Below are positions 7,590 through 16,306 of a stretch of DNA of 64,000 nt, in pieces (within the stretch, counting starts at the first letter, position 1; every line of letters begins with the position of its first letter). The stretch lies in NCBI GenBank assembly GCA_963814645.1, contig CAWFDX010000004.1, forward strand, positions 1,116,001 to 1,180,000, given 5' to 3'. The notes beneath the pieces were generated by a model. It saw only the letters and a program-made list of their open reading frames with translations, ran no database searches and was not told the origin of the DNA. The stretch is from RYN-230 sp963814645 (GTDB taxonomy: Bacteria; Actinomycetota; Actinomycetes; Streptosporangiales; Streptosporangiaceae). A program made the translations under genes and the position numbers.

Positions 7590-9386
7590 GTGAACTCGTA
7601 CTACACGCTCAACCTGATCATCTACGCCGCGGTGGACGCGATGGCCTGTCTCGGGCTCAGCCAGCAGTTCGGGGTGGCCGGGGTGACCAACTTCGGCTTC
7701 ATCATCTTCCAGGCGGCGGGCGGGTACGCGGCCGCCATCCTGGCCCTGCCCGGGGACCACGCCGACGGCGGCTTCCAGTCCTACATCGGCGGCTGGAACC
7801 TGCCGTTCCCGCTGCCCTGGATCGGGGCGGCCGTGGTCGGCGGGGTGCTGGCCCTGCCGTTCACGTTCCTGGTCGGCCGGCGGCTGCGCGGCGACTTCGC
7901 CGCCGTCGGCCTGCTGGTCACCGCCGTGCTGCTGAACCTGCTGGTGACCAACTACCGGCCGCTGCTGAACGGGGATGCCGGGCTGTCCCTGATCCCGGCG
8001 CCGTTCGCCCCGTCCGGGTTCTCCACCACGTCCAATGGGTACCAGTGGGCGTTCGGGGCGGGTGCGGTCGTGCTGACCGGCGCGGTGTTCTGGTTCGTCC
8101 GGCGGATCACGCTCTCCCCGTACGGCCGGTCGCTGCGGGCCATGCGGGACAACGACACCGTGGCCGACTCGCTGGGCAAGAACCTGCTCTCGCTGCGCAC
8201 CGCGATGCTGGTCACCGGCGGGGCCATCGCCGGGCTGAGCGGCGGGATCCTGGTCTCCTACATCAGCACCTGGTCGCCGGCCGCCTGGGGCTACGCGGAG
8301 ACCGTCGTGCTGTTCGCGGCGGTCATCATCGGCGGGGCGGGGAACCATCTTGGTGCGGTCCTCGGGGCAATTCTCGTGCCGGTTGGGTTCGAGGAGATCA
8401 CCCGGTTCATCCCGACGTCCAACAACCTGCCGCCCAACCTGATCCCGTCATTGGAATGGGTGGCGATTGGGCTGCTGATCGTGATCTTCCTCTGGGTTAG
8501 GCCGCAGGGGATATTGCCGGAGCGAAAGCGGGTTATCCGGTTGCCGGGAACGGCGCCGGCGGTGGCCGGTGCGCACACTCCGGCCAGAGTCTCGGTCACG
8601 CCCGACGGCGCGTCCCCGGATGGGCAGCCGCCGGTGGTGCTGGAAGCACGGGACGTGGTCAAGGAGTTTGGCGGGGTCCGGGCCGTGGATGGGGTGTCGT
8701 TCTCGGTGCGGAAGGGCACGCTGACTGGGCTGATTGGGCCGAACGGGGCGGGTAAGTCCACGCTCCTGGCCATGCTGGCGGGCACCTTGGCCACCACCTC
8801 GGGGCACATCATTTACGAAGGCAACGACATTACCGGGGTGCCGGCGTTCAAAAGAGCGCGGTTGGGGCTGGTACGGACGTTTCAGCTGGCCTCCGAGTTC
8901 AAGCGGCTCACGGTCATGGAGAACCTGCTGTCCGCCGTGCCGGGGAACCGGGGCGATTCGCTGCACGGGGCGCTGCTCGGGCGGCGGTACTGGCGCGGGG
9001 ACGAGGCCGCGGCGGTGCGCCGGGCGGTGGCGCTGCTGGACCGGTTCGGGCTGGCCGAGCTGGCCAACGCGTACGCGGGTGACCTGAGCGGCGGGCAGCG
9101 GCGGCTGGTGGAGATCATGCGGGCGCTGATGGCCGAGCCGGCCACGCTGCTGCTGGACGAGCCGATGGCCGGGGTGCACCCGAACCTGGCCCGCCGGATC
9201 GGCGCGGAACTGGTGGCGCTGTGCGCCGAGGGAATGACGATCCTGATGGTGGAGCACGAGCTGGCGATCATGGATGAGTTCTGCGACCCGGTGGTGGTGA
9301 TGGCCGAGGGGCGAGTGCTGGCCGAGGGCACCATGCAGCAGCTGCGCGGCCGGACCGAGGTGGTGGAGGCCTACCTTGTCGGCTGA
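7590..9386 (+). CDS. Fused LivM permease - LivG ATPase
   Basis: A 598-residue fusion. Residues 1-310 are a LivM permease with about eight membrane segments and the coupling loop GRSLRAMRDNDTVADSLGKN. A Pro/Ala linker of about 30 residues leads to a LivG ATPase (about 345-598) with Walker A GPNGAGKST, the LivG insert TFQLASEFKRLTVMENL, signature LSGGQRRLVEIMRAL, Walker B LLLDEPMAGVHP and switch His in MVEHEL. GTG 7590 is used. The two subunits are usually separate genes; here they are tied 1:1. It starts 19 bp after livH and overlaps livF by 11 bp. Confidence 0.92.
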   Translation: MNSYYTLNLIIYAAVDAMACLGLSQQFGVAGVTNFGFIIFQAAGGYAAAILALPGDHADGGFQSYIGGWNLPFPLPWIGAAVVGGVLALPFTFLVGRRLRGDFAAVGLLVTAVLLNLLVTNYRPLLNGDAGLSLIPAPFAPSGFSTTSNGYQWAFGAGAVVLTGAVFWFVRRITLSPYGRSLRAMRDNDTVADSLGKNLLSLRTAMLVTGGAIAGLSGGILVSYISTWSPAAWGYAETVVLFAAVIIGGAGNHLGAVLGAILVPVGFEEITRFIPTSNNLPPNLIPSLEWVAIGLLIVIFLWVRPQGILPERKRVIRLPGTAPAVAGAHTPARVSVTPDGASPDGQPPVVLEARDVVKEFGGVRAVDGVSFSVRKGTLTGLIGPNGAGKSTLLAMLAGTLATTSGHIIYEGNDITGVPAFKRARLGLVRTFQLASEFKRLTVMENLLSAVPGNRGDSLHGALLGRRYWRGDEAAAVRRAVALLDRFGLAELANAYAGDLSGGQRRLVEIMRALMAEPATLLLDEPMAGVHPNLARRIGAELVALCAEGMTILMVEHELAIMDEFCDPVVVMAEGRVLAEGTMQQLRGRTEVVEAYLVG

Positions 9387-10146
9387 GCTGACGCTGCCCG
9401 GGGTGCCGCTGCGGGCCCGGGGGATCACCGCGGGCTATGGCGGCGACCCGGTGATCCGGGACATCACCGTGCAGACCAGCCCGGGTGAGGTGGTCTCCCT
9501 GGTCGGCCCGAACGGCTCCGGGAAGAGCACACTGCTGAAGAGCCTGGTCGGGGTGGTGCGGGTGTCGTCCGGCACGGTCCAGGTCGGGGAGCGCGACCTG
9601 ACCAACACCGCGCCTGAGGAGGTGGCCCGGGCCGCGGTCGGCTACGTGCCCCAGGTGGACGACGTGTTCGCCCCGCTGACCGTCCGGGAGAACCTGGAGA
9701 TGGGCGGCTACCTGCTGCGCCGCAAGCAGATCGCCGAGCACATCGAGCGGGTGCTGGCCGTCTTCCCGCGGCTCGGCGGGATGCTCGGCCGCAGCGCCGG
9801 GAAACTGTCCGGCGGCGAGCGCAAGATGCTGGCCATGGGCCGGGTGCTGATGCTCGATCCGGGCGTGTTCCTGCTCGACGAGCCGACCGCCAACCTGGCC
9901 CCCCAGGTGGCCACCGCGTTGCTCACCGAGCATGTCCGCAAGCTGGCCGCCAGCGGCGCGGCGGTGCTCATCGTGGAGCAGCGGGCCCGGGCCGTGCTGG
10001 CCATCTCGGACCGGACCTATGTGCTCGGCGGCGGGGAGGTCCGGATGGTAGGCACCCCGGCCGAGCTGTCGGCCAGCCCGGACTTCGTCGAGTCGTTCCT
10101 CGGCGGCGGCCGCGGCCAGACCGCTGCGCCCCGCGCGGAACCGTAA
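9376..10146 (+). CDS. livF: Branched-chain amino acid-type ABC ATPase LivF
   Basis: A 256-residue ATPase, the second nucleotide-binding subunit of the importer. Walker A GPNGSGKST, signature LSGGERKMLAMGRVLM, Walker B VFLLDEPTANLAP and switch VEQRAR are all present. The start is TTG 9376: GGAGG at 9365-9369 lies 6 nt upstream, inside the end of the previous gene, which decides this unusual start. It is the last gene of the operon that begins at 4338. Confidence 0.9.
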   Translation: MSAELTLPGVPLRARGITAGYGGDPVIRDITVQTSPGEVVSLVGPNGSGKSTLLKSLVGVVRVSSGTVQVGERDLTNTAPEEVARAAVGYVPQVDDVFAPLTVRENLEMGGYLLRRKQIAEHIERVLAVFPRLGGMLGRSAGKLSGGERKMLAMGRVLMLDPGVFLLDEPTANLAPQVATALLTEHVRKLAASGAAVLIVEQRARAVLAISDRTYVLGGGEVRMVGTPAELSASPDFVESFLGGGRGQTAAPRAEP

Positions 10147-10264
10147 CGCCGCAGGTCGCACGGGTGATACCGGTCCAGGATCCTGCCACGCGGGGAGACC
10201 GGGGCGTACCATCGGTCAGGTGGCAGGTCACGGTGGCACGACGGGCACGGCGGCGGGCGAGGCG

Positions 10265-10609
10265 ATGACCGACCCGGCCGCCGCGGCAGTGCGGTACCTC
10301 CAGGTGCAGACCACGACGGATTCGCGCGCCGAAGCCATCGAGCTGGGCCGCGATGCCGTGCAGGCCAGGCTGGCCGCGTGCGCGCAGGTGGCCGGCCCGG
10401 TGGTGAGCACGTTCTGGTGGGAAGGTGACCTGGAGCGGGCCGAGGAGTGGCTGCTGATGCTCAAGCTGCCCGCGGCGCGGTACCAGGAACTGGCCGACTT
10501 CCTGACCCAGCGGCACAGCTACGACGAGCCGGAGATCGTGGCCACGCCCATCGTGGCCGGGGCCGCGACGTTCCTGACCTGGATCGAGGAGGAAACCCGG
10601 CCGCGCTGA
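10265..10609 (+). CDS. cutA: Divalent cation tolerance protein CutA
   Basis: A 114-residue CutA1 protein, a small trimeric ferredoxin-like cytoplasmic protein linked to copper tolerance in some bacteria. Family features are YLQVQTTTDSRAEAIELGR, RLAACAQV, STFWWEGDLERAEEWLLMLK and HSYDEPEIVATPI. ATG 10265 gives the usual length; an in-frame GTG at 10220 would add 15 residues with no similarity to the family. It is convergent with the next gene, with only 3 bp between stop codons. Confidence 0.9.
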   Translation: MTDPAAAAVRYLQVQTTTDSRAEAIELGRDAVQARLAACAQVAGPVVSTFWWEGDLERAEEWLLMLKLPAARYQELADFLTQRHSYDEPEIVATPIVAGAATFLTWIEEETRPR

Positions 10610-10612
10610 CCG

Positions 10613-11212
10613 CTACTCGAAGGCCGCCGGGGGCACGTTCCAGGTCAGGATGACCGGCATGTCGTGCTCGGTGCCCAGCACCGACAGCGTGCCGGTGCCC
10701 AGCCGGAACAGGCGGCCACAGTCCGGGTCCAGGCCGAGCCAGCGGGCGGTCAGGATGCGCAGCATGTGCGCGTGAGAGACCAGCGCCACGTCACCCTGGG
10801 CGAGCAGTGGCCGCACCATGGCCAGCACCGCGTCCGCCCGAACCCCCACTTGATTAACGCTCTCACCTGGATGCTCGGCGTCCTTGGGCACGACGCCGTC
10901 GCGCCACAAGTACCAGCCGGGCCGCTGCTCGCGGATCTGCGGCGTGGTCAGGCCTTCGTAGCCGCCGTAGTCCCACTCCTGCAGGTCCGGGTCGATGGTG
11001 ATATCGGTCAGCCCGGCCAGCTCAGCGGTGTCCGTGGCCCGCTGGGCCGGGCTGCTGAACACGGCCACGAAGTGCCGCCGGGCCAGCGCCGGGGCCAGGG
11101 CGGCGGCGGCCCCCTTGCCCTCCGGGCTGAGCGGGATGTCGGTGCGGCCGGTGTGCTTGCCGGCCTTGCTCCACTCGGTCTCGCCATGCCTGAGCAGGAT
11201 CAGCTCTCCCAT
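10613..11212 (-). CDS. Histidine phosphatase family protein (phosphoglycerate mutase-like)
   Basis: A 199-residue branch-1 histidine phosphatase. The phospho-accepting histidine is in LILLRHGETEWS, the Arg in SSPAQRATDTAE, the acid in LQEWDYGGYEG and the second catalytic His in VALVSHAHMLRI. Short actinomycete members of this type are acid phosphatases or sugar/lipid phosphatases rather than true glycolytic mutases; the substrate is not known. ATG 11212 is placed directly at the start of the conserved strand. It diverges from the ArsR-type regulator with 57 bp between start codons. Confidence 0.88.
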   Translation of the reverse strand: MGELILLRHGETEWSKAGKHTGRTDIPLSPEGKGAAAALAPALARRHFVAVFSSPAQRATDTAELAGLTDITIDPDLQEWDYGGYEGLTTPQIREQRPGWYLWRDGVVPKDAEHPGESVNQVGVRADAVLAMVRPLLAQGDVALVSHAHMLRILTARWLGLDPDCGRLFRLGTGTLSVLGTEHDMPVILTWNVPPAAFE

Positions 11213-11235
11213 GGGGACATCATCGCCGACGCCGG

Positions 11236-11275
11236 TTGACGCATCCCTCCTTCCATGTGTAAGTTTTTTATGACA
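11236..11275 (+). promoter_or_regulatory. Leaderless promoter and palindrome of the ArsR-type operon
   Basis: -35 TTGACG at 11236-11241, an 18-bp spacer and -10 TAAGTT at 11260-11265 put the transcript start at or next to ATG 11270. There is no ribosome-binding site, so the message should be leaderless. The hyphenated palindrome TGTaAG-N7-TgACA (11258-11275) overlaps the -10 and start codon and is a candidate autoregulatory operator. Confidence 0.55.
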
Positions 11276-11656
11276 GGTGAAAGAGAGAGTCGCATCCGGG
11301 GAGTCAAGCTGACCAGTGACGAGCTGCTTACCGTGCTCACCGCGGTGGCGAATCCGCACCGGCTGCGGATCGTCGCGGAACTGCGGGACGGCCGGGTGCA
11401 CGTCAGCGAGCTGGCCCGCAGGCTCGGCATGTCCCGGCCGCTGCTCTACATGCACCTGGACAAGCTGGAGAAGGCGGGCCTGGTGGCCGGCCAGCTCGAG
11501 CTGTCGGCGGACGGCAAGGCGATGAAGTACTTCGAGCTGGCGCCGTTCGATCTGCAGCTCAATGCCGAAACGATCATTGCAGCGCTGCGGAACGGCAGCG
11601 TGGAAGGGGACGACGTGGAGACCCGAGAAACCGGCCCGGACGGAGCTGGCCGATGA
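11270..11656 (+). CDS. ArsR-type winged-helix regulator
   Basis: A 128-residue regulator. The winged helix covers about residues 18-95: LTVLTAVANPHRLRIVAELRDG, the recognition helix VSELARRLGMSRPLLYMHLDKLEKAGLV and a wing ending GKAMKYFELAPF. No metal-binding cysteine pairs are seen, so it is not a classic arsenic or metal sensor. An upstream ATG at 11255 lies between the -35 and -10 boxes and would not be transcribed, so ATG 11270 is preferred. The next two genes overlap it and each other by 4 bp, so it probably controls these membrane proteins and itself. Confidence 0.85.
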   Translation: MTGERESRIRGVKLTSDELLTVLTAVANPHRLRIVAELRDGRVHVSELARRLGMSRPLLYMHLDKLEKAGLVAGQLELSADGKAMKYFELAPFDLQLNAETIIAALRNGSVEGDDVETRETGPDGAGR

Positions 11657-11925
11657 TTGCCATGCATCTGGCCGCACTGGACAGCAGTGCCACCGCCGGC
11701 ATCTTCATCGGCCTGGGCATCCCGTTGTGTGTCTGCGGGGCAGCGGCCATCATCGTGTGGTCGTACTTCCGGCTGCAGGCGCACCGCGCCGACGCGGTGG
11801 CCATGGCGCACTACCGGAAGCTGGCCGAGGAAGCCGTGGCCAACCAGCAGGAGCTGCGCACCGAGCTGGCCAAGCTGACCGAGCACGTGCGGGCGGTCGA
11901 GCAGCTGATGCGAGACGTGGGATGA
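11653..11925 (+). CDS. Small single-pass membrane protein with coiled-coil tail
   Basis: A 90-residue protein of unknown function. One membrane segment covers about residues 14-38 (ATAGIFIGLGIPLCVCGAAA and following). A charged, heptad-like C-terminal half (HYRKLAEEAVANQQELRTEL onward) probably forms a cytoplasmic coiled coil. It overlaps the stop codon of the regulator (ATGA) and the start of the next gene in the same way, so translation is coupled. It may bridge the regulator and the sensor-domain protein, which is inference. Confidence 0.75.
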   Translation: MIAMHLAALDSSATAGIFIGLGIPLCVCGAAAIIVWSYFRLQAHRADAVAMAHYRKLAEEAVANQQELRTELAKLTEHVRAVEQLMRDVG

Positions 11926-12707
11926 GCACCCGGCTGCCGCTGTACCGCAACCCGCTGCACCAGCTGGTGGCGGGGAGCACCTGGCGCGCGGCCTGGTTCC
12001 TGCTCGCCTACCTGGTGTGGGGCTGGCTGCTGTGGGCCGCTGTCTTCGCGGCCACGCTGACGGCGGCCGTGCTGTGCATCACGCTGATCGGCATCCCGCT
12101 GCTGGTCGCCGCGGCCGGGGTGATCCGGGGCTGCGCCAACGCGGAACGCTGGCGGCTGCGCGAGGTGCTGGCCGGGCCGGTCCGTGGCGGGTACCGGGCC
12201 GTGCAGCGGCCCGGCATCATCGGCCAGGTCCGCACCCGCTGGACCGACCCGGCCACCTGGCGCGACTTCGCCTACCTGTTCGCCCTGTTCCCGCTGCTGT
12301 GGGCGCTCGACCTGGCCGTCACCGTGGTCTGGCTGGTGCTGCTGGCTGGCATCACCGTGCCGGCCTGGTATTGGTCCGTGCCGGAGACGTTCAACAACGG
12401 GCAGCAGGCGTCCGGCCTCCAGTTCGGCTACTTCCCGAACGGCCCGAATGGGCCTGGGGGGCATGGCGTGTTCGTGGACACGCTGCACCAGGCGCTGATC
12501 GCGGCCGCGGTCTTCCTGGTGCTGTTCTTGCTGTTCAACTACGTGCTGGTGGGCACGGCCCGGCTGCACGCTCGCGTCGCGAGCGCGCTGCTCCGCGCGC
12601 CTGCCGACCCGATGGCCGACGCGAAGGAGGTGCTGACCAAGCCCGGCCCGCTGGGCCCGCTGCATCCAGAACCGCTGCACACGCAGCCCATGCATCCGGC
12701 GAATTGA
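11922..12707 (+). CDS. Sensor-domain membrane protein (PF13796-like)
   Basis: A 261-residue membrane protein resembling the putative sensor domain found in actinobacterial histidine kinases, here without a kinase. The opening NPLHQLVAGSTWRAAWFLLAYLVWG, the CITLIGIPLLVAAA segment and the extracellular Tyr/Trp/Asn-rich loop after ITVPAWYWSVPE fit that family. About five hydrophobic segments are visible. The C-terminal tail is His/Pro-rich. It overlaps the previous gene by 4 bp. A role as membrane partner of the ArsR-type regulator is likely but unproven. Confidence 0.75.
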   Translation: MSTRLPLYRNPLHQLVAGSTWRAAWFLLAYLVWGWLLWAAVFAATLTAAVLCITLIGIPLLVAAAGVIRGCANAERWRLREVLAGPVRGGYRAVQRPGIIGQVRTRWTDPATWRDFAYLFALFPLLWALDLAVTVVWLVLLAGITVPAWYWSVPETFNNGQQASGLQFGYFPNGPNGPGGHGVFVDTLHQALIAAAVFLVLFLLFNYVLVGTARLHARVASALLRAPADPMADAKEVLTKPGPLGPLHPEPLHTQPMHPAN

Positions 12708-12714
12708 CGCCGTG

Positions 12715-12749
12715 CCCTCACCCATGAGGGACCAGCTCATGGGTGAGGG
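12715..12749 (+). terminator. Perfect 14-bp stem-loop after the ArsR operon
   Basis: Arms CCCTCACCCATGAG (12715-12728) and the exact complement (12736-12749) enclose a 7-nt loop. No T run follows. It sits 8 bp after the sensor gene and 38 bp before the MMPL start, so it either ends the upstream operon or acts in the 5' leader of the transporter gene. Confidence 0.65.
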
Positions 12750-12787
12750 ACTGCGACCGACTCACGCAACCGCCCTGAGAGAAGGCC

Positions 12788-15100
12788 ATGATGCGCCAGC
12801 CGTCTAGTTCAGTATTGCCAGAAACCGGACCACTTCGCGAGCAGCCGCCCCGATCCCGCGCGCCGGTGGTCGAGCGGATCGCCGGGTGGAGCGCCCGGCA
12901 CCGGAAGACCGCGGTGTTCGGCTGGTTCCTGCTGGTCGCCGTGATTTTCGTGGCGTGCCACCAGTTGCCGTCCAAGAATTTGCCGTCCAACGACGCCGGC
13001 CAGTCCGGCGTGGCCGAGCAGACCCTGCAGCGGCTGGGTTTCACCACCCCGCCGCACGAGTACGTGCTGATCCAGCCGCGGGGGAGCGGCGGGGCCGGGC
13101 ACACCTTCTCGACCGATCCGGCCATGCGCCGTGCGGCCCGGCAGTTGGCGGCGGCGCTCGCCACGCTGCCGCACTCGGCGCGGGACATCGCCACGCCGCT
13201 CGGCCCTGGCCATGCCGGCCTCGTCTCGGCCGACGGCCGCAGCGCCCTGGTCACGTTCACCGTGCCCGCCAGCACCAGCCACGAGGACCAGGCGGTCGAG
13301 CCCGCGCTGCGCGCGGTGGCCGCGGTGCAGGCCCGCCACCCGGGCCTGCTGATCGCCGAGGCCGGGGACGCGAGCACCGACCGCGCCGCGAACGCGATCG
13401 TCGGCCATGATTTCCGGCAGGCCGAGGAGACTTCGGTGCCGATCACGCTGATCCTGCTGATCGGCGTGTTCGGCGCGCTGATCGCGGCGGGCATCCCGGT
13501 ACTGCTGGCCGGGACGGCGGTGTTCACCGCGCTGGCGCTGCTCGCGGTCCCCGGGCAATGGCTGTCCATCGACTCCAGCACGTCCGAGGTGGTGCTGCTG
13601 ATCGGGATGGCGGTCGGCATCGACTATTCGCTGTTCTACCTGCGCCGGGAGCGGGAGGAACGGGCTCGCGGGGCGACTACCGAGCAGGCGCTGCGCACCG
13701 CGGCGGCCACGTCCGGCCGGGCCATCCTGGTCTCCGGGCTGACCGTGATGATCGCGGTGGGCGGCCTGTTCCTCACCGGCGTCAGCGTGTTCACCGGTAT
13801 GGCGTTCGGCACGATCGCGGTGGTCGGTGTCGCGGTGATCGGCTCGCTGACGTTCCTGCCCGGGCTGCTGTCCTGGCTGGGCCCGTGGGCGGACCGGGGC
13901 CGGATCCCGTTCTTCGGCCGTCGCCGGACGGCCGCCCGCCCATCCCGGCTGTGGGCCGCGCTGGTCCGCCGGGTGATCCGGCATCCGGCCGCCTGGGGCT
14001 CGGTGGCCGCGCTGGCCATGCTCGCGCTGGCCGCGCCCGTCCTGGGGCTGCGGCTGGGCAACCCGCCCAACGGCGGGTTCTCCAGCAAGATCCCAATCGT
14101 GGCCACGTACGACCGGATCAATCGCGCGTTCCCGGGCGGCCCGGCACCGGCCGAGGTCGTGGTGACCGGCCATGATCTGGCTGGCCCGCAGGTCACCCGG
14201 GCGCTGGGCCAGTTGCGGTCCGAGGCCTCGGCGAACGGGCCGATCCGCGAGCCGATCCGGGCCGAGGCGGTGGCGCGCGGCCGCGCCGTGGTGGTCAGCG
14301 TCCCGCTGGCCGGTGACGGCACCGATGCGGTGTCCAATCAGGCCCTGCTCGACCTGCGGAACCATGTCCTGCCGGACACGCTGGGCCGGGTGCCTGGGGT
14401 CAGCTTCGCGGTGACCGGCGGTACGGCGCAGAACTACGACGACACCGGGGTGCTGCGGGGGCGTACCCCCCTGGTGCTGGCTGTGGTGGCCCTGCTGGCG
14501 TTCGGCCTGCTGCTGCTGGCGTTCCGCTCGGTGGTGATACCGCTGGTGTCCATCTCGCTGAACCTGCTGTCGGTGGCCGCCGCGTTCGGCCTGCTCACGC
14601 TGATCTTCCAGGACGGCCACCTGGCCGGGCCGCTGGGCTTCACCAGTTACGGGGCGATCGTGCCGTGGGTGCCGCTGTTCGTGTTCGTGTTCCTGTTCGG
14701 GCTGAGCATGGACTACCACGTGTTCATCCTGAGCCGGATCCGGGAACTCCGGGGCCGGGGCGCGAGTACCGCCGACGCGGTGGTGGGCGGCATCGCCAGC
14801 AGTGCCGGAGTAGTGACCAGCGCAGCGCTGATCATGATGGCGGTGTTCTCTATCTTCGCCACGCTCGCCCTGGTCTCGCTCAAGATGCTCGGCGTGACGC
14901 TGACCGCGGCGGTGCTGATCGACGCGACCGTGGTGCGCGGCATCCTGCTGCCCGCCTGCCTGGCCCTGCTGGGCGAGCGGAGCTGGTACCTGCCGCGCTG
15001 GCTGCCCGGCCGGCCCGTAATCCCCTTCGGGTCGGCCGGGCCTGTGCCCGGGGCCGCAGCCGTGCCGGGGACAGCTGAGCCTGCCGTCAGGCAGGGCTGA
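12788..15100 (+). CDS. MMPL/RND-family transporter (copy 1)
   Basis: A 770-residue inner-membrane exporter with about 12 membrane segments and two large external loops (about 65-200 and 420-560). Proton-relay motifs are intact: GIDYSLFYLRREREER in the first bundle and SMDYHVFILSRIRE in the second, matching the Asp-Tyr pairs of MmpL3. ATG 12788 follows GAGAAGG. Substrates of the family are lipids, siderophores or drugs. The protein at 20570 is a close paralogue along its whole length; the two differ mainly in the external loops and tails. Its immediate upstream neighbours are the ArsR-type regulator and sensor protein. Confidence 0.92.
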   Translation: MMRQPSSSVLPETGPLREQPPRSRAPVVERIAGWSARHRKTAVFGWFLLVAVIFVACHQLPSKNLPSNDAGQSGVAEQTLQRLGFTTPPHEYVLIQPRGSGGAGHTFSTDPAMRRAARQLAAALATLPHSARDIATPLGPGHAGLVSADGRSALVTFTVPASTSHEDQAVEPALRAVAAVQARHPGLLIAEAGDASTDRAANAIVGHDFRQAEETSVPITLILLIGVFGALIAAGIPVLLAGTAVFTALALLAVPGQWLSIDSSTSEVVLLIGMAVGIDYSLFYLRREREERARGATTEQALRTAAATSGRAILVSGLTVMIAVGGLFLTGVSVFTGMAFGTIAVVGVAVIGSLTFLPGLLSWLGPWADRGRIPFFGRRRTAARPSRLWAALVRRVIRHPAAWGSVAALAMLALAAPVLGLRLGNPPNGGFSSKIPIVATYDRINRAFPGGPAPAEVVVTGHDLAGPQVTRALGQLRSEASANGPIREPIRAEAVARGRAVVVSVPLAGDGTDAVSNQALLDLRNHVLPDTLGRVPGVSFAVTGGTAQNYDDTGVLRGRTPLVLAVVALLAFGLLLLAFRSVVIPLVSISLNLLSVAAAFGLLTLIFQDGHLAGPLGFTSYGAIVPWVPLFVFVFLFGLSMDYHVFILSRIRELRGRGASTADAVVGGIASSAGVVTSAALIMMAVFSIFATLALVSLKMLGVTLTAAVLIDATVVRGILLPACLALLGERSWYLPRWLPGRPVIPFGSAGPVPGAAAVPGTAEPAVRQG

Positions 15101-15133
15101 CCCCCCGGGGGGCGGCCCGGGAACGGGGGACCA

Positions 15134-15165
15134 GGCCCGGTCCCGCCATCTGGCGGGACCGGGCC
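15134..15165 (+). terminator. 15-bp stem-loop after MMPL copy 1
   Basis: Arms 15134-15148 and 15151-15165 are perfectly complementary (GGCCCGGTCCCGCCA and its complement) around a 2-nt centre. There is no T run, as is common for actinomycete terminators. It lies 34 bp after the MMPL stop codon. Confidence 0.65.
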
Positions 15166-15298
15166 ACGGTCCTGGCCCGGGCGTTTAGCGGCCGATTTCC
15201 GCCGGGCATGTGCAGCAAGGTGAGACGGGCAGAGCCAGCGAAGACGGAGAGGATTCTCTTCAGGATCGAGCCACCAGCTGACGCCGTGGAGGAACGTG

Positions 15299-16306
15299 AT
15301 GCGAACAGGCAGCGGCCAGGCCGGCGATCCACCTGCGGCTGGCCAGCAGACCGAGCCGGCTGCCCGTTCCCCGTCCGCGGCGGGCCGGCTGACTGACTGG
15401 CATGGCGATCTCGTGGCCCGGGTTGACCGGATCGGCTGGCTGCGCACGATGAGCGACTGGCTGACCGGCGTGCTGGGGCCAGTCCGCGAACGGTACCAGG
15501 ACAATCTCGCCCTCGAGCTGATGCATGGTGGCCGGTGGGCCGGCCATCCGCTGCACCCGGCACTGAGCGATCTGCCCATCGGGCTGTGGGCGGGCGTCGT
15601 GGTGCTGGATGCCGCGGACCATGACCCAGCTCCCCGGCGCGGCCTCGACGCGGCGGGCACGCTCAGCGCGGCTGGCATCCTCGCCGCGGGCGCTACCGCG
15701 CTGACCGGGCTGAGCGACTGGACCGTCAGCGACGATCAGGACCGCCGCGTCGGGCTTTTCCACGGCCTGCTCAACACGGTGGGCCTTGGGCTGCAAGCTG
15801 CCTCCCTGGGCACCCGGGTGGCCGGCCACCGTGGCACGGCCCGCGCACTGGGGGCGGCCAGCCTCACGGTCACCGCCGCGGCCGGCTACTTCGGCGGTCA
15901 TCTCGTATTCACCAAAGGTGTGATGGTCAACCGGGTGGCATGGGCGACCGGGCCGCGGCGGTGGACCCGTGCGCTGCAGGAAGCCGAGCTGCCGGACGAC
16001 ACGCCGGCCGGCGTCGAGGCCGAGGGACGGCAGATCATGCTGTACCGCCACGACGGCCGCCTGTACGCCATCGACAACATCTGCAGCCACGCCGGTGGCC
16101 TGCTCAGCCGGGGCCCAGTCGAAGACCTGACCGTGACTTGCCCGCTGCACGGGTCTCGTTTTTCGCTCGCCACCGGCTGCGTCAGCCGCGGTCCGGCCAG
16201 CCAGCCGCAACCTGTGCTACCTACCCGGATCCGTAATGGCTGGATCGAGGTGCGCGGCAGCCAGCCGGCACCCCGGCGGCCGGCGAGTGGAAGGACACCG
16301 TCATGA
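15299..16306 (+). CDS. DUF2231 membrane domain - Rieske [2Fe-2S] fusion
   Basis: A 335-residue redox membrane protein. ATG 15299 follows GGAGG at 15288-15292. Residues about 75-200 form a DUF2231 membrane domain with GHPLHPALSDLPIGLWAG and four hydrophobic segments. The C-terminal Rieske domain (about 220-320) has both cluster motifs, CSHAGG and CPLHGSRF, giving two Cys and two His ligands. It is probably a membrane-tethered electron carrier facing the cytoplasm. It overlaps the next gene, a free Rieske protein, by 4 bp, so the two are made together and may exchange electrons. The partner enzyme is not in the window. Confidence 0.88.
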   Translation: MRTGSGQAGDPPAAGQQTEPAARSPSAAGRLTDWHGDLVARVDRIGWLRTMSDWLTGVLGPVRERYQDNLALELMHGGRWAGHPLHPALSDLPIGLWAGVVVLDAADHDPAPRRGLDAAGTLSAAGILAAGATALTGLSDWTVSDDQDRRVGLFHGLLNTVGLGLQAASLGTRVAGHRGTARALGAASLTVTAAAGYFGGHLVFTKGVMVNRVAWATGPRRWTRALQEAELPDDTPAGVEAEGRQIMLYRHDGRLYAIDNICSHAGGLLSRGPVEDLTVTCPLHGSRFSLATGCVSRGPASQPQPVLPTRIRNGWIEVRGSQPAPRRPASGRTPS

